A DNA stretch of 64,000 bases from positions 14,678,501-14,742,500 of the forward strand of contig BSBM01000904.1 of assembly GCA_027924585.1 (NCBI GenBank), written 5' to 3'. The notes under the pieces are model-generated. The model ran no database searches, had not been told where the DNA came from, and saw only the letters and a list, made by a program, of their open reading frames with translations. The position numbers and the translations under genes are program-made. The first letter of the stretch is position 1. Every line of letters starts with the position of its first letter. The DNA is from Larix kaempferi (lineage: Eukaryota; Streptophyta; Pinopsida; Pinales; Pinaceae). Positions 46,540-58,000 of the stretch are shown here, one piece after another.

Positions 46540-49500
46540 TTCACCGCCATGACCCCTGGTTGCAATGCCAATGCCATTTTTGATAACAAATATGCTTCTT
46601 CATTGAGTTCTCTATAAATATGAGTGAAAGTGACAGATTGAAAGGAGGCCAGGATAAATTTGATTTCGTTTAAGAATTATTGCAGGTGAGGTACTTTTAT
46701 TTGAATTATCCCTTTTGCCCAATATACCACCATTTTGGAATCCCCATACAGATGGAGTCTTAATCAATTCTTCCTTTGGGCGACCTTAAGAACTGCCCAT
46801 AAGGCTGTTAATTCTGCCTTACTGTTTGTGGCCCGCCCAGGAGCATATTTGATGCAAGACTTGGAATTATCAGGCATATATAAAATTCCTCCCGCACCTA
46901 CTAGGGATGGCGAACCTTGGCTGACACCATCAAAGAATGCCCAAGGTTCTTTTTTATTAATGAATGGAGCTGTAATCAACGCATAGTTTTCTTGGCATGT
47001 CTTCAGTTTTGTGCTCCTATAGTTTCTGCATTAACAGAGCATAAGTGATGTCTATAGGAATCCATCTGTTGTTGAAATTTTTTTGATTTCGAGCTTCCCA
47101 TATGTTGTACACAAAGAGAGCAGGGAGGGCCTCATAGTTACATACCCCTGCTGACTGCCACCAAGTCTGAGTTCGCTGCTCTAGTAAAGCATCCCTACTG
47201 GTGCTTATCCCAACGGGTAGAGAACTCATGAGTTTATCCCACATGGTTCTTGCATAAGGGCACGATCCAAAAAAATGAGAGGACATTTCTTCGTGATCAT
47301 TGCACATAATGCAAATACTAGGACCGTTAAAGCCTCTTTTCTTTAAGTTTTCCCAGGTTAGCAGTCTATCCTTCAATGCCTGCCACAGATTTAATTTAGT
47401 TTTCAAGGGACTGTGAATTTTCCATAATTTACTCCACCACCAGCAATTTTCTCCTACAAAGGATTCCTGACATGATACTTCATAACCCAGTTTTGCCGAG
47501 AAGTCTCCATTCACTCCATTTTTGGTCCAAATTAGACCATCTTGTTCCTACACTTCCATATGAACATAAATTCGTACTATAATGTTCACATAACTATTCG
47601 AATCCTCTACTTCCTCTCCAGATAAAGCGAGATCCTGCAAGGATTTCCACCCACTTCTCCCCCTCTGTTGGGGTGGTTGAGCTTTAGCATCAGCCAGTGC
47701 AAATACCCTTTTTGTTCTCAGCTTAAATTTTAATTTATCTGACAACCTAAAGTCTTCTCCTGCACCTGCCCATGGATCCTCACCAATTCTCACCTTTTTA
47801 CCATCTCCAATTTTCCACGCTATCCAATTCCCTATCAGGGGGAAAACAATAACCATGGATTTCCATCCTATAGAACCATTCTTGAACATTTTGGATGGGT
47901 CTCGAAACCATTACTCTATTGAGGATTCTCTATAGTACTTAGATCTCATTACCCTACCGCATAAAGTCTCCTGGTTTTGTGTCAATATCCAAAGCATTTT
48001 GGGTGCCAAAGCTTTAAAAAACAGATCTAGATTTTTTATTCCCCATCCACCTAAATATTTTGGGAGTGTTAAAGAACTCCATCTTACCAAAGGGATTCCT
48101 TCAGTCTGTTGCTGGCTGTCCAAAGGAAAGAAAAACACTTTTTCCTTATCTTTTTTAATATCCCTTTAGGTATATATGCAATTGAAGCCCAATACACTGG
48201 GATACTTTGTAAGACTACTTTAAGGAGTACCAATCTACCTCCTCTGGAGAGAATATGTTCGTCCATAAGGAAATTCGTGTCTCGATTTTCTTATAGAGCC
48301 ATAACCAGTCTTGGAACGAGTAGGAGTTTGGATTCAAAATAAAACCAAGATATTTCAAACCTTTTGACATTGGAACTGTTGGAAAGGAAAAGATCTCTTT
48401 TGTATTCTCTAAAATATCTTCAGGAAAATCATTATGTGTCAATACTGACTTTTGAGTGTTAATCAACATTCCTGTAGCCCTCTGATACAATGTTAAAATT
48501 GAATCAAGAGCTCTAAGATTTCCAATTGATCCTTTGCCAATAATTAGAATATCATCAACAAAAAGCGCATGTGATATCTCTTCTGTGCTTGAGACCTTGA
48601 TCCCTTCAATCTTATTGAGATCCTTGGCTTGATGGAGAAGTCTGCTTAGGGCATCTACAATTAGAAATAAGAAAGGAGAAAGAGGGAAACCTTGTCTTAA
48701 TCCCCTCGAAGGTCTAACAAATGTAGAAGGGGATCCATTAATTAAGACAGCGAAAGAGGTAATTTGGACATAGCCCATTATCCAATCTACTACCTCTACT
48801 GACATTCCAATCTGAATTAGAAGAAGACGCAAGAAAGTCCAACTAACTCTGTCGTAAGCTTTGGAGAGATCCAACTTCAGGGAAAAGGCCTTATGATTTT
48901 CCTTCTTGATAGTGTGGATCACTTCTTGTGCTAAGGAAACAACATCATGAATTTGTCTATTGAAGAGGAATCCAATCTGTTCTTCTGTAATGATCTCACT
49001 CAAAATTGGTTTAAGCCTTTGAGCAATGATTTTTGCTATCAATTTATAAATCATGTTGCAACATGATATTGGTCTAAAGTCGTCAAAGGAATCAGATCTT
49101 TGTTTTTTTGGAATCAAAGTTATAAAGGTCGAATTTAGACTTCCAAGAATTTTCCTGAATGCTGAGATTCTTGCACCACTTTAAGTAAATCATCTTTTAT
49201 TTGATCATAAAATCCCAAGAAAAATTCCAGAGTGAATCCGTCCGGTCCTGGATTCTTTCCTTTCTGAAAGGAGTGGAGAATGCTTTTTTACCTCCTCTTC
49301 TGTGATGTCCTCCTTTAAAATGTTATTAATTTCTTTTGAAATAAGTTTAGGAAAGAGTCTTAATACCTCTAAAATTTCTGAAATGGGACATCCTGTTGGT
49401 TCAGTGAACATAGTGCGGAAATGTTTTACTACTGCGTCTGCTTTTTCTTGGAAGGATCTTACCTTATTACCCTGTTTATCCTGAATTTCAATAATAGTAT

Positions 49501-50630
49501 TGATATTTCTTCTGTGTGATGCATAGTTGTGAAAAAAATTGGTGTTATTGTCGCCTTCCGCTAACCATAAAGCTCTACTCTTTAGCCTCCACATTTTTTC
49601 TTCCTTTGTCAATAGAAATGCCCTTTTATCTTCTAGCTGTTTTAAGGTTTCAAATTCCGTAATAGAGAAAACCCCTTCAATGTTGGAAGAAAATAAATCC
49701 TCCATTTTGGATTCAACCCCTTTCAACTCTTCTTGAGCAGAAGTATGATTTTTCTCCCAATCTTTTGAGATCTTTTTCATCATGGCTAGATTATCTGTGA
49801 ACTGTTGCATATAAGAGGAGAATTGAGAGTATCTTAGAGGTTGCAAGGAGTTCATAACTCGAGAGATATAATATTTCTCATCCATCCAAGAGGGATTGAA
49901 TTTAAATGGTGGAGGTGACTTTTTCTCCGATACTTTCACTCTTAGGGCTATAGGTCCATGATACGAAATTCCCCCCACCTCAATTGAAGATTGGATGATT
50001 AGCTATTCGTTGATCAAATTTTCGCCAATTAGAAAGCGATCTAACCTCTTGGAGATAGATTGGTCACCAACTCTTTTGTTATGCCATGTTGGTTCCAACT
50101 TTAAGGGTTGGAGGTCTAACAAACCTTTCTTTTCAAATAGATCAATGAAAAAGGGACTTAGAGAGTCTACCCTTGCATACTTCCCCCAAATTTCCTTAAC
50201 AAAAAAGATTTAAATTTAGATCTCCTCCTATTATGACATTGGATTTCTCTAGAGCTCCTGTGGCAGCAAAGGTCATCCAAAAGGACTTTATGTCATAATA
50301 GGGACCGTAGACATTCAAAATGGAAAAAATGTACCCTGTTTCACCATCCTCTACAACAGTCTCTATCACCGAGTTGTGATGAGAGGCCAATATCAAAGTT
50401 AAAGCCGGACTCCAAGTTGTGATTAGACCTCCTGAATTTCCATCGACATCAATGGATTCCATTTTCCAATCTTTTAACCAACCACTTAGAGTTTCCTCTG
50501 CCTTTTTCCCTTCTAACATTGTTTCCTAGATTAACAGAACTGACGGTTTAACATTGTTTATTAATCTTTTGAGGGAAATTATTTTGGAGGTTCCCCATAA
50601 CCCCCTAACATTGTAAGATAGGATTATCAT
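46540..50630 (-). pseudogene. LINE ORF2: endonuclease, reverse transcriptase, zf-RVT, RNase H
   Basis: Starts at the ATG at 50630 (MIILSYNVRGLWG, the usual start of L1-type AP endonuclease). A TAG at 50526-50528 replaces the Gln of the conserved QET motif. The endonuclease continues (MLEGKK..., VIIGGDLN) to a frameshift near 50200 and reappears as GGISYHGPIAL at ~49970, where the conserved SDH is SYH, so a catalytic Asp is lost. Linker and RT follow in pieces, with a frameshift near 49285 inside the NPGPDGFT region. The zf-RVT is at 47514-47017 (C-X2-C in CIMC, then H and C in SSHFFGSC). RNase H begins at 46979 (AFFDG, KAELTALW, YGDSKMV, HIYRELNEEAYLLS) with a TGA and a TAA inside. Gln-to-stop changes are common. 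Confidence 0.88.
48215..49117 (-). pseudogene. Reverse transcriptase core of the LINE ORF2
   Basis: A 300-codon open stretch. Visible RT boxes: DFRPISCCNMIYKLIAKI (residues ~13-30), KLDLSKAYDRV (81-91, first catalytic Asp), SRGLRQGFPLSPFLF (137-151) and FVDD (186-189, catalytic pair), followed by GLKYLGF. It would copy the element's RNA at a nicked target. All three catalytic Asp are present, but the frame is broken on both sides, so no full enzyme can be made. Downstream pieces (48266-48084, 48138-47911, 47889-47548) are the thumb and connection in other frames. Confidence 0.92.
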
Positions 50631-50639
50631 TTAATAACC

Positions 50640-51866
50640 CCGGATGGGGATTTCTCCACTCTAAGAGCCCGACTGATAGTTGATTTTTTTCCTTGCTTAA
50701 TGTCCAAAGTTGCCTGTTTTTTAGCCTTAGAAAGAAAGGATTTTCTACCAACCTGAAGTTTCACTTTCTAGTTGAGCACTAAACCCACAGAAGAAACCTC
50801 AACATCTTCTTCCTTCTGTGTAATTTTTGATCTTGGATCATAATATTTACGCTGAAAATTTATGGTTGACCCTCCTGATCTTCGTGCATTAAAATTACTA
50901 GACTAAGGGTTACTACTACTGTCTTCAATGACAGAGCCTTCTCCCTTTTCTTGTAAATTAACATGTAAATTATTTTTAATAGTTTCCAAGGAGGACAAAA
51001 TATGATTAGCAACTGGGATGTTACCTTCTGCGTATGAGTGTCCTTTGTTGTCGTATGATGTCCCAATTTCTTCTGCTTCGCCAAGAAGACCTTTTCCTTT
51101 GTCCACCGTGTCAGTTTGAGTAAGTTGTGCTGGGTGGTCCACCTCCTTACCAACTTATTTTTCATCACATAACGAATTTACGTTATCTTCCCATTCAATG
51201 CTTCCGTCACCTTCTGATGCTTTGTCACCTTCTGAGTTTCCCAAGCATGTTGAAAGTCAATCCTTTCTTAACCAGACCTTTTTTTTTTTTTTTTTTAAAT
51301 TTCCGGGGGGCCTTCCTTACTGAGCAATCATTTTGTAAATGCCCCACCTTTCGACAGTTAAAACAACAGAAAGGTAATTTCTAGTAGTCCAAATTATGAA
51401 TCCAAGTGCTTCCATGCATTTCAAATTTTATCTCTTCAAACAAACCTTCTCTCATGTCCAATTCAACCAAAATCCTTGCACATCTGCTATCGATTTTAGT
51501 CTCCCAGTCTTGTTCCAGAGCTATACAACTTTCCAACTTATTCCCAATTGCCTTCAAAATTGATTCTTGCCAAAAAACCATTGGTAAGCCTGGTAATATT
51601 ACCCAAACCTGTTGTAGATTGTGTGGATCCTTTCTAGCATTGAAACCAACTCTCCATTTCTGTAAGATTAACCCGGATGGACCCCAATGCCAATTACGAG
51701 CAAGCAATTTTGTGCAGTCCTCCTCTCTATTCAATTTTAACAGAAACCAACCTCGTGGGAGGATGTGGAATTCATGGGCGTATCCTAAGAAATCTTTCCA
51801 ATTTGAGTTTATCCAATTTTGTAAGGCCTCTCTTCCTATCACTTTTCTGCAAAACCTCATGATCAA
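50640..51866 (-). pseudogene. LINE ORF1: DUF4283 and CCHC zinc knuckle
   Basis: The N-terminal 161 codons (51866-51381) are a DUF4283 domain, the RNA-binding ORF1 core of plant LINEs (LQNWINSNWKDFLGYAH, PRGWFLLKLN, WHWGPSGLILQKW, VWVILPGLPMVFW, CARILVELDMREG). A TAG at 51381-51383 then stops the frame; reading through it gives KLPFCCFNCRKVGHLQNDC, the zinc knuckle expected next. An 18-A run on the coding strand (51280-51297 on plus) follows and makes a poly-Lys stretch prone to slippage. The rest, down to ~50640, is full of stops. It packages element RNA in active relatives. ORF1 ends almost directly at the ORF2 start. Confidence 0.88.
51324..51365 (-). other. CCHC zinc knuckle of ORF1
   Basis: CFNCRKVGHLQNDC fits C-X2-C-X4-H-X4-C exactly, in frame with the DUF4283 piece past one TAG. 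Confidence 0.9.
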
Positions 51867-52303
51867 AGCCTGTTTTAGATAAGTTCGAATTTTTTCTAGT
51901 TGAATGTCCTTTCTCTGTCATCAAATTGCTGATCAATCCATTATCATTTACTGGAGTGTGGTTCTTCCTGATTGTTTAGGGAGGTGTCATATCCCATACT
52001 TCTAAATCTCCTATATTTGACGTCATTCTGGTTCTCGCAATGATTTCTTCCTTCGTGCAAAATATTGATTCGTGTTGGGTTTCTTCCTCATAATCCACAT
52101 CGTCAAGGATCATTCTGTCCTTGTCTGTTCAAACCCTCGTGCTGTTATGAAATCCACGATGGGTCCCAAAGGGGGTGACCTTCTTCATTACTTCCTTAAT
52201 TGAAAATATTCACATTCCTTTGATCGTCCTTCAATGCTTTGGCATTCGTTGCTTCGCACGTTCGTGCCCCGAGCTGTATTAACCCCCCCCCAAAGTGACC
52301 ATG

Positions 52304-53598
52304 TATATATATAACCTCATTTTCTTTGTCAAAAATTACTTTCTATAGTTGAACTGGATAAGATTGGTCTAGAACATAAATTATTTAAAATAATTAATAT
52401 AAAAATATATATAATATAGCTTTACAACTAAAATTAAAAAGATATGGAGATAAAAAATTTTTTCCACAGAAAAAAAATCATAGCTCTATTATAAAAACAA
52501 AGTTACATTGTTCAACTGCCCATTATATTCAGCAGATCTGTAGATAAGCTTACAATCCATCTCTTAGATACTTCTACATGCTTCATAACAACATCATAAA
52601 AAAGCCTATAGGCTCATTCTAAAGGTATTGGAGTTCGAAAAAATTCCATTATGTATCGCTTTCCCAAGAGATCAGAACCGCACAAAAATTCAGCTATTAT
52701 AGCATAACTTAGTTGGGTACCACCTGTCATGAACCTCCAAAATTCATTTTTTTTTTATAAACATATAAATGTGTAAATCATTTCTACGTTATTTGCATGC
52801 AATAGTTATGGTAGTATAAATAGAGATTGTCCTTATGATGTAAGTTACTTACACCAATTCTGTAACTAATCTCCGCTGGTTAATTAAAGAGATTAGCGGC
52901 GTCTCATCGTCATAGTCGAGGTGATTTTGTGTTCCTTTTTACCACTTCCTAGTTATAGTTATGATATGACTTGCTTAACCCTAAAGCTAAGTCTTAACCT
53001 AGATTATGGTCTTAATTCGAATATGTAAATGGTGTTAGTTGGGAGACTATGTATATAGTCTTGATCCAAATTAAACTAGAAAGGACCATGGTTATTTCCA
53101 AGCCCTAGGCGCAAGGGTTATCAATAAACAACAAGGTTGCGCTTATTGAAATGTTTGTGACCATCGTCGGGGCTATGGGTTTACCCCATAGTCGAATATT
53201 GTAATGTTTGCATTTAAATAAAGTTATGGTTATAACGTCATTCGAATCGTTGGTTGTTGTGATGGTTTAATGTTTGTACTGTGTAATGCCAATGAAATTA
53301 AGGGCCATCCTGGCTGCAAATTGACAGCGCATCCAAGCCTTTATGGCTCACGCTGGAAAATAATCTCAGCCGTCCATTTGGACAACCAGATGGCTTAGGG
53401 TTTTGTATGGGGTTTAATGCGTTCTTTGGTGTCTGAAAATCCATTATTGTTTATGTTTTGGTCTACAACTCTGCGAACAGAGGTTCTTCTCTGTCAATGG
53501 CGATTTTGTAAAAATATCGGGTGGAAAAATGCTGTTGTTGCTAATGGCATTCCTTCTGGTGGTTTTGCCAAGGTAAACAATAATTCATGGTGGTGCTA
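52304..53598. other. No confirmed gene; TATA box and telo-box present
   Basis: Noncoding sequence with regulatory-looking motifs: TATAAATAG at 52815-52823 and TTAGGGTTT, a telo-box in reverse orientation, at 53395-53403. A TGTCATG at 52725 could be an LTR start, but I found no matching end. A 60-codon ORF at 53417-53599 has no known domain and ends where the candidate gene begins. Confidence 0.4.
52815..52823 (+). promoter_or_regulatory. Candidate TATA box
   Basis: TATAAATAG in moderate-AT context, about 780 bp before the candidate spliced gene. AATAAA words follow at about 53125 and 53216. Confidence 0.35.
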
Positions 53599-54318
53599 AT
53601 GGCCGCCACCTCCAGAGTTCATTGGTTGCTGCAACGAACCTGGCCAACCTTCTATCTCCTCGATTTGCCATTTAAAAGGTAAGAAAATATTTCACTTATG
53701 CTCAGTAATTGGTTATACTGTGTTTTAAGTTACACTTAGGTTGCAAAAACTAAGGTTAAGTTTTTGTTTGTGCAGGAAGGGGTGTGATAAGGGCGTCCAG
53801 GAGGAGCCGACCCCTAGCCTGTCTGCATTTACACAAGGTAAAAAGAAACTAGACCTAGCTTAATCTTGTATAATTCTTTGGATGAAATGATATAGTTCTA
53901 ATCTTGATCATTGGTTGCAGGTTGTGGGTGTCGAAGAGGAAGGCGTCGAAAGGGTCACCGCCTCCCAAGCCCACGTCATAGAACGCCAAGGTATGTAAAG
54001 AACCTCACTCAGTCAAACTGGATTTCAAAATTTCTTTTTTAAAAAAACAAAATGGTTGTTAACCGCGTTTATAAAACGGTGGTTGCATGTGACTCCTAGC
54101 TAGGTTTTAGAACTGCTGAGGAGAGCACAAGATTCCATCTTCAACAAGATAAGTTAATTACTTGTTGCCCCTTTAGGGTCTATGAAATGTCGGCAGAGAG
54201 CTTCCTAGTTGCCTCTGCTCCAACATTTTCTTTTACACATTTTTATGGGCTATGTTTGCTTATCCAAGGGTTTGAAGTTTTATTACAGGTGCCATCGTTG
54301 ATGGATTACTACCTTTGA
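53599..54318 (+). CDS. Candidate four-exon small gene, basic protein of ~139 residues, unknown
   Basis: No family recognised. Proposed exons: 53599-53678, 53776-53837, 53921-53990 and 54111-54318. Each junction has GT/AG: AAAG|GTAAGA, TGTGCAG|GAAGG, ACAAG|GTAAAA, GGTTGCAG|GTTG, CCAAG|GTATGT and GTTTTAG|AACTG. The frame is open across all of them: 26 codons plus two bases, 20 codons, 22 codons, then 68 codons to TGA at 54316-54318. The protein starts MAATSRVHWLLQRTW, has an Arg-rich centre (CGCRRGRRRKGHR) and an uncharged C-terminal part. The start context (CTAATGGCCGCC) is good for a plant gene. Exons are visibly GC-richer than introns. It could equally be a spliced noncoding RNA; the last acceptor is the weakest choice. 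Confidence 0.4.
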
Positions 54319-55289
54319 TGGCTTACTACCTCTACCTCTGTAATCTTATTTAATGTTTAGTATTTTATAAAGAGTATGGATGACCTTTCATCCAATAGGG
54401 ATATGAATCCCTCTATTTAACCTATTTGTTATTTATTTGTTAAAAATATTTTACTTGGGTCTTTGTTGAATGCTTAATCCAAAGGTATTATGTGTTTAAA
54501 AAGGAGTCAACTATCAAAACTTAGTTCTCAGTTGATATTGTTTTTAGATGTGCGAAAAAAACTTTATTTGCCATCCACGTTTTGCTTTTGTAAGAATCCC
54601 AGACCTTTGTCAGGACTCTCAAGATGATTAATATTAGATGTTATGATTCTTGTTATTCATTTTATGATTTTCTTATTAAATAATTCACTATTTAAAATGT
54701 TGACATGATATTTTTAGTTAGATCAATATATGTCTAGCTTTAGCATTTTCGATCTAAAATAGGGTTTATAAAATGGAAGTATTTTAAATAATTTCATCAT
54801 GCAATCGAGGCCTCTCGACTCTTGGTTCTAGTAGATATTGATTGATAGTTTTTAGTTAGATAACAAATATTTGTTTATACTATTCGCTTTACTAGGTTTT
54901 TGCGATCTTGTTGTGGTTTATTATAATTTTTGAATCTATTTTCGATTATGTTCTTTAGCAAAACTTTAATCCATACTAGGGTTGGAAACATAGTTTTGTT
55001 AGAAAACAATACTAATACTAGATATGGTTATTTTATAATCGTAGGTATCGATTCGAAAGAATACTTAAGAGTTTCATGATCATGTTTATGCAAAATGAAT
55101 CTGATAGCGCTAGGAATAAAATATAATATTATTGACAATAAAGTTTGTTTGTAAATAAATGAAGTAAGTGAGACAGAACCATTACATCCACAAGTTGGGT
55201 TCACTCCAAGTAGATAAGACAAGTTTATAAAGTTTTTTATTTTTATTTTATATGGTTAAGTCCATAAAGTCGCAAAGTGTTGCAACTTT
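54319..55289. other. No recognisable gene
   Basis: AT-rich; the first part may be the 3' UTR of the candidate gene. Confidence 0.4.
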
Positions 55290-55301
55290 GCTCTGATACC
55301 A
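55290..55301 (-). other. Orphan tRNA-iMet primer-binding site
   Basis: Minus strand TGGTATCAGAGC, preceded on that strand by GGGTAGTTACAAA, which has the look of an LTR end (TTACA). It suggests an old minus-strand LTR element with its 5' LTR above 55302, but I found no matching second LTR or internal protein. Confidence 0.5.
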
Positions 55302-56051
55302 TTTGTAACTACCCATTTACTCTCAGTAACCATTTGGGGTAAGAGGTGTAAAAATTTTATTTTCAAAACTAATATGAAAACATTATTATTCCTAACACTT
55401 TATACATGACATTGTTCGAGCAAAAACTCTATATACACCCTTCAAGGGTTGTTCAAGGGAAGGATGGGGATGGAATCCCAGATTGTGTTTAGATCCCTAA
55501 GATAGATATGATTTACAAAGTTAATTAATGACTCCTTAAGTATTAATGAAACAAAGTGCACTTACATGAAGTTATTAAATGCACAAATAATCATAATACA
55601 AAAGGCTTTAGTCCGTTAAAACATTATTTACAACTATGTAAGCATGATGGAATTAAATTATGAAGATGTGATTAGTTAACTAATTAAACAATGAAAATAA
55701 ATAAATAAAAAATATTTACAAAATGCATTATGCAATGAATTTTCTGAAAAAGAAATCTTTAGTAATTTCTTCCTCTTATATGCTAAGTAAATTTTAAAAG
55801 CATCTTGAATGCTTAAAAGAAAATTTGTCATTTCACTTAAATTCAGATTTTTAAATGTAGTTGAAAATTAAATCAAATTTCTTTTGATGGGGTGAAAGCC
55901 ACTAACTAAGGTGAAACTTAGTGAATTTGACACAAACTGAAAATTAATTCATGAATTATAACTAGGCACAAGATGAAAGAGTGTGAAAAAATGTGCATGT
56001 AAGTTATCTTAATCTAAAAATAGAGTGTCAGAAATGCTAACAACTAAAGAT
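55302..56051. other. Possible LTR remnant, no gene
   Basis: Would be the 5' LTR of the orphan element if the primer site is real. No coding signal. Confidence 0.3.
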
Positions 56052-56297
56052 CAAAAATACGATTTATGCATGCATTAGTAAAGAAAATTGAACTAGTATA
56101 TAAAGATCTGTAAATTGAAATAAAGAATATGTACATTCCACTTATTTACATATGATATAGTTTTTGCACAATTCAAGACCAAAAATACGATTTATGCATG
56201 CATTAGTAAAGAAAATTGAACTAGTATATAAAGATTTGTAAATTGAAATAAAGAATATACATTCCACTTATTTACATATGATATAGTTTTTGTAGAA
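56052..56297 (+). repeat. 128-bp tandem duplication
   Basis: CAAAAATACGATTTATGCAT at 56052 and 56180, nearly identical through TTTACATATGATATAGTTTT. Confidence 0.9.
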
Positions 56298-57585
56298 TGT
56301 AAAAAAATTAGAAAAATAATAGCAAAGTTGAATGATAAAAAGTGGAAGAACGACAAAGATATGCCTAAATAATATTTTTTATTAAAATGTAATTTGAACA
56401 ATCATCAAGTTCAATATGTCGTAACCCATTAGAACAAAAGGTTTACTAGACCCTATGCAACTCTCAACATTCGAGGTTCACTTAGGTGAAATCGAGATAG
56501 CAGAAGTACTCCTTGCTCAGATGGTGCTTGCACATATGAAGACATTAGTTATAAAACTAAAAATAAGAAAGTACAATGTTGGTAGGAAACATAATGTATC
56601 TCTCGTGGAAGGATGCTTTTTCTTCACCCTAATGGATGGACCTGAAATGTAGTCTTACCCACAATTTCCGCCTGTTATGCTCATGGATAATTTAGTATGA
56701 AAAGGGAAAATGCAACTATGGAACCTGGTAGTACTTGCCTCTTATCTTTGATTTTGTTTCGGAAATTGTGTTGAAGTTTTAAATGTGTCCGTGTAGGTAT
56801 GCGAATGATGTGAGGGGATGCTAAGCATTTTGTCTGCCTCAGAACTTGAGTGTTTCAGTTTCGTTGTTTAGTGTTTGGCTTTCCATGTGTGTTCTAAAGA
56901 GGGTAAACCGCAAGTAATCGACATCCACCCTCGGACGCAAAATGAAATTCTTTGTGTAGATGATGAAGGTGACCTTCTATGTTTACAGCTTTTGACGAAA
57001 TCTGCTTCTCTTTCAAGGGATTTGAACTCATAGAATTTGGATCACGCTGCATTCCTTGCTTCCTTTCAAACAAAATCATGTTGCATTCATATTAGAACTA
57101 CAAATCATTAATCTTCATATTTGTTATCTTTAGAGAAATTGCATGCGCGAGAGACTAAAACAAGGGTCATAAACTAAATGAACTTATGACCTAAATCTTG
57201 CAAAATAGGGCTTAGAGAACCACCCACAACCTTTCTCCATGAGAGATAGTTGGAAAGGTCTACATATTATCCTATAGGGTAGACTTGGTTATCTGAGTTT
57301 GTTTCATATCGTGGTGCAAGGTTTAAACTTTTCATGAGGATCATGCTTGTCTCTATTCCATGCCCAAAATGTAACTTGAACATATCCGTCTTACATATGA
57401 TTCTTGGAACTCTTGCAGAGCCTTGTGCAGTGGATTTCTGAGGTAGTCACTCAATTCCCAGATTGATTCATTACTCATATTAATTCTTCCCCTATTCCAT
57501 TCATCAAAGTTTCAGTTTCCAATGTAAAAGGTTCCTCCATCTTCATGTGCGTGATTTGAATTTCATATTGTGACGAGTTGTAGTA
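56298..57585. other. No recognisable gene
   Basis: Composition becomes less AT-rich after ~56700. Short ORFs without domains. Confidence 0.4.
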
Positions 57586-58000
57586 GTTCAATATTCTTTC
57601 CCATGTTTGTTGTAAGGACATTTGTTGCAGCTATAATAGGAAATCTACAATCCTCAATTGGTTTTATGAAAATATTGATTTTCTTTGGTTTCATGATGAT
57701 GGGAACATTCTCCAAGCAGTACCATGGGATTTACTGGCCGGTTATGAAACAACGTCATGGAATTTGGCTCAAGTTGGACCATTGATCCCTTTTATCTGTG
57801 GGGAAAGTTGCGTGCTTTGCGAGTTGCTTCTCTCTTTCATATCTCAGGGTTCTTTGTTCATTCTTTTTCCTTGTTCGCGGGCATGCCTCACTCATGCCTG
57901 GTGTTGTTCATTCATGTGGGCCACTAGGGTTTGCGACCAACTTCATTTCGCTCAAGGGGCACCTCTATGTGTTGAAAGGGTGGAAACTCTTTCTGTCTAG
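57586..58000 (+). pseudogene. Coding-like open stretch, unrecognised
   Basis: One frame is open for 137 codons without an early ATG (NWFYENIDFLWFHDDGN, VPWDLLAGYETTSWNLAQVG, then a Cys-rich part). A second frame is open over 57798-58076. Composition is more balanced than the surroundings, and this coding-like character persists in broken frames to about 58620. It may be the remains of an element ORF. The AGYETTS word resembles a P450 I-helix, but nothing else around it does. Confidence 0.25.

Larger units (their letters stand above)
46286..52292 (-). mobile_element. Near full-length LINE (L1-type, with RNase H), degenerate
   Basis: A ~6-kb minus-strand non-LTR retrotransposon. It has a 5' region (to ~52292, where a run of G begins on the minus strand), ORF1 with DUF4283 and a CCHC knuckle, and ORF2 with endonuclease, reverse transcriptase, zf-RVT and RNase H in that order. 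The 3' end is TTTTTTTCTGCGAAATATAT, running into a (TG)n tail rather than poly(A). AAGTGAGCACG (46275-46285) beside the tail and AAGTGACCATG (52293-52303) beside the 5' end match at 9 of 11 positions and may be the target duplication. Multiple frameshifts and stops make it inactive. Confidence 0.9.

Noticed and set aside
51406-51882. 158-codon plus-strand ORF
   Set aside because: It is antisense to the DUF4283 region of LINE ORF1.
52725-53290. Possible solo LTR starting TGTCATG with an internal TATA box
   Set aside because: No matching end, target duplication or second copy found in the window.
57740-57765. AGYETTS word resembling the cytochrome P450 I-helix
   Set aside because: No heme-binding Cys motif, ExxR or other P450 sequence is found nearby; seven residues can match by chance.
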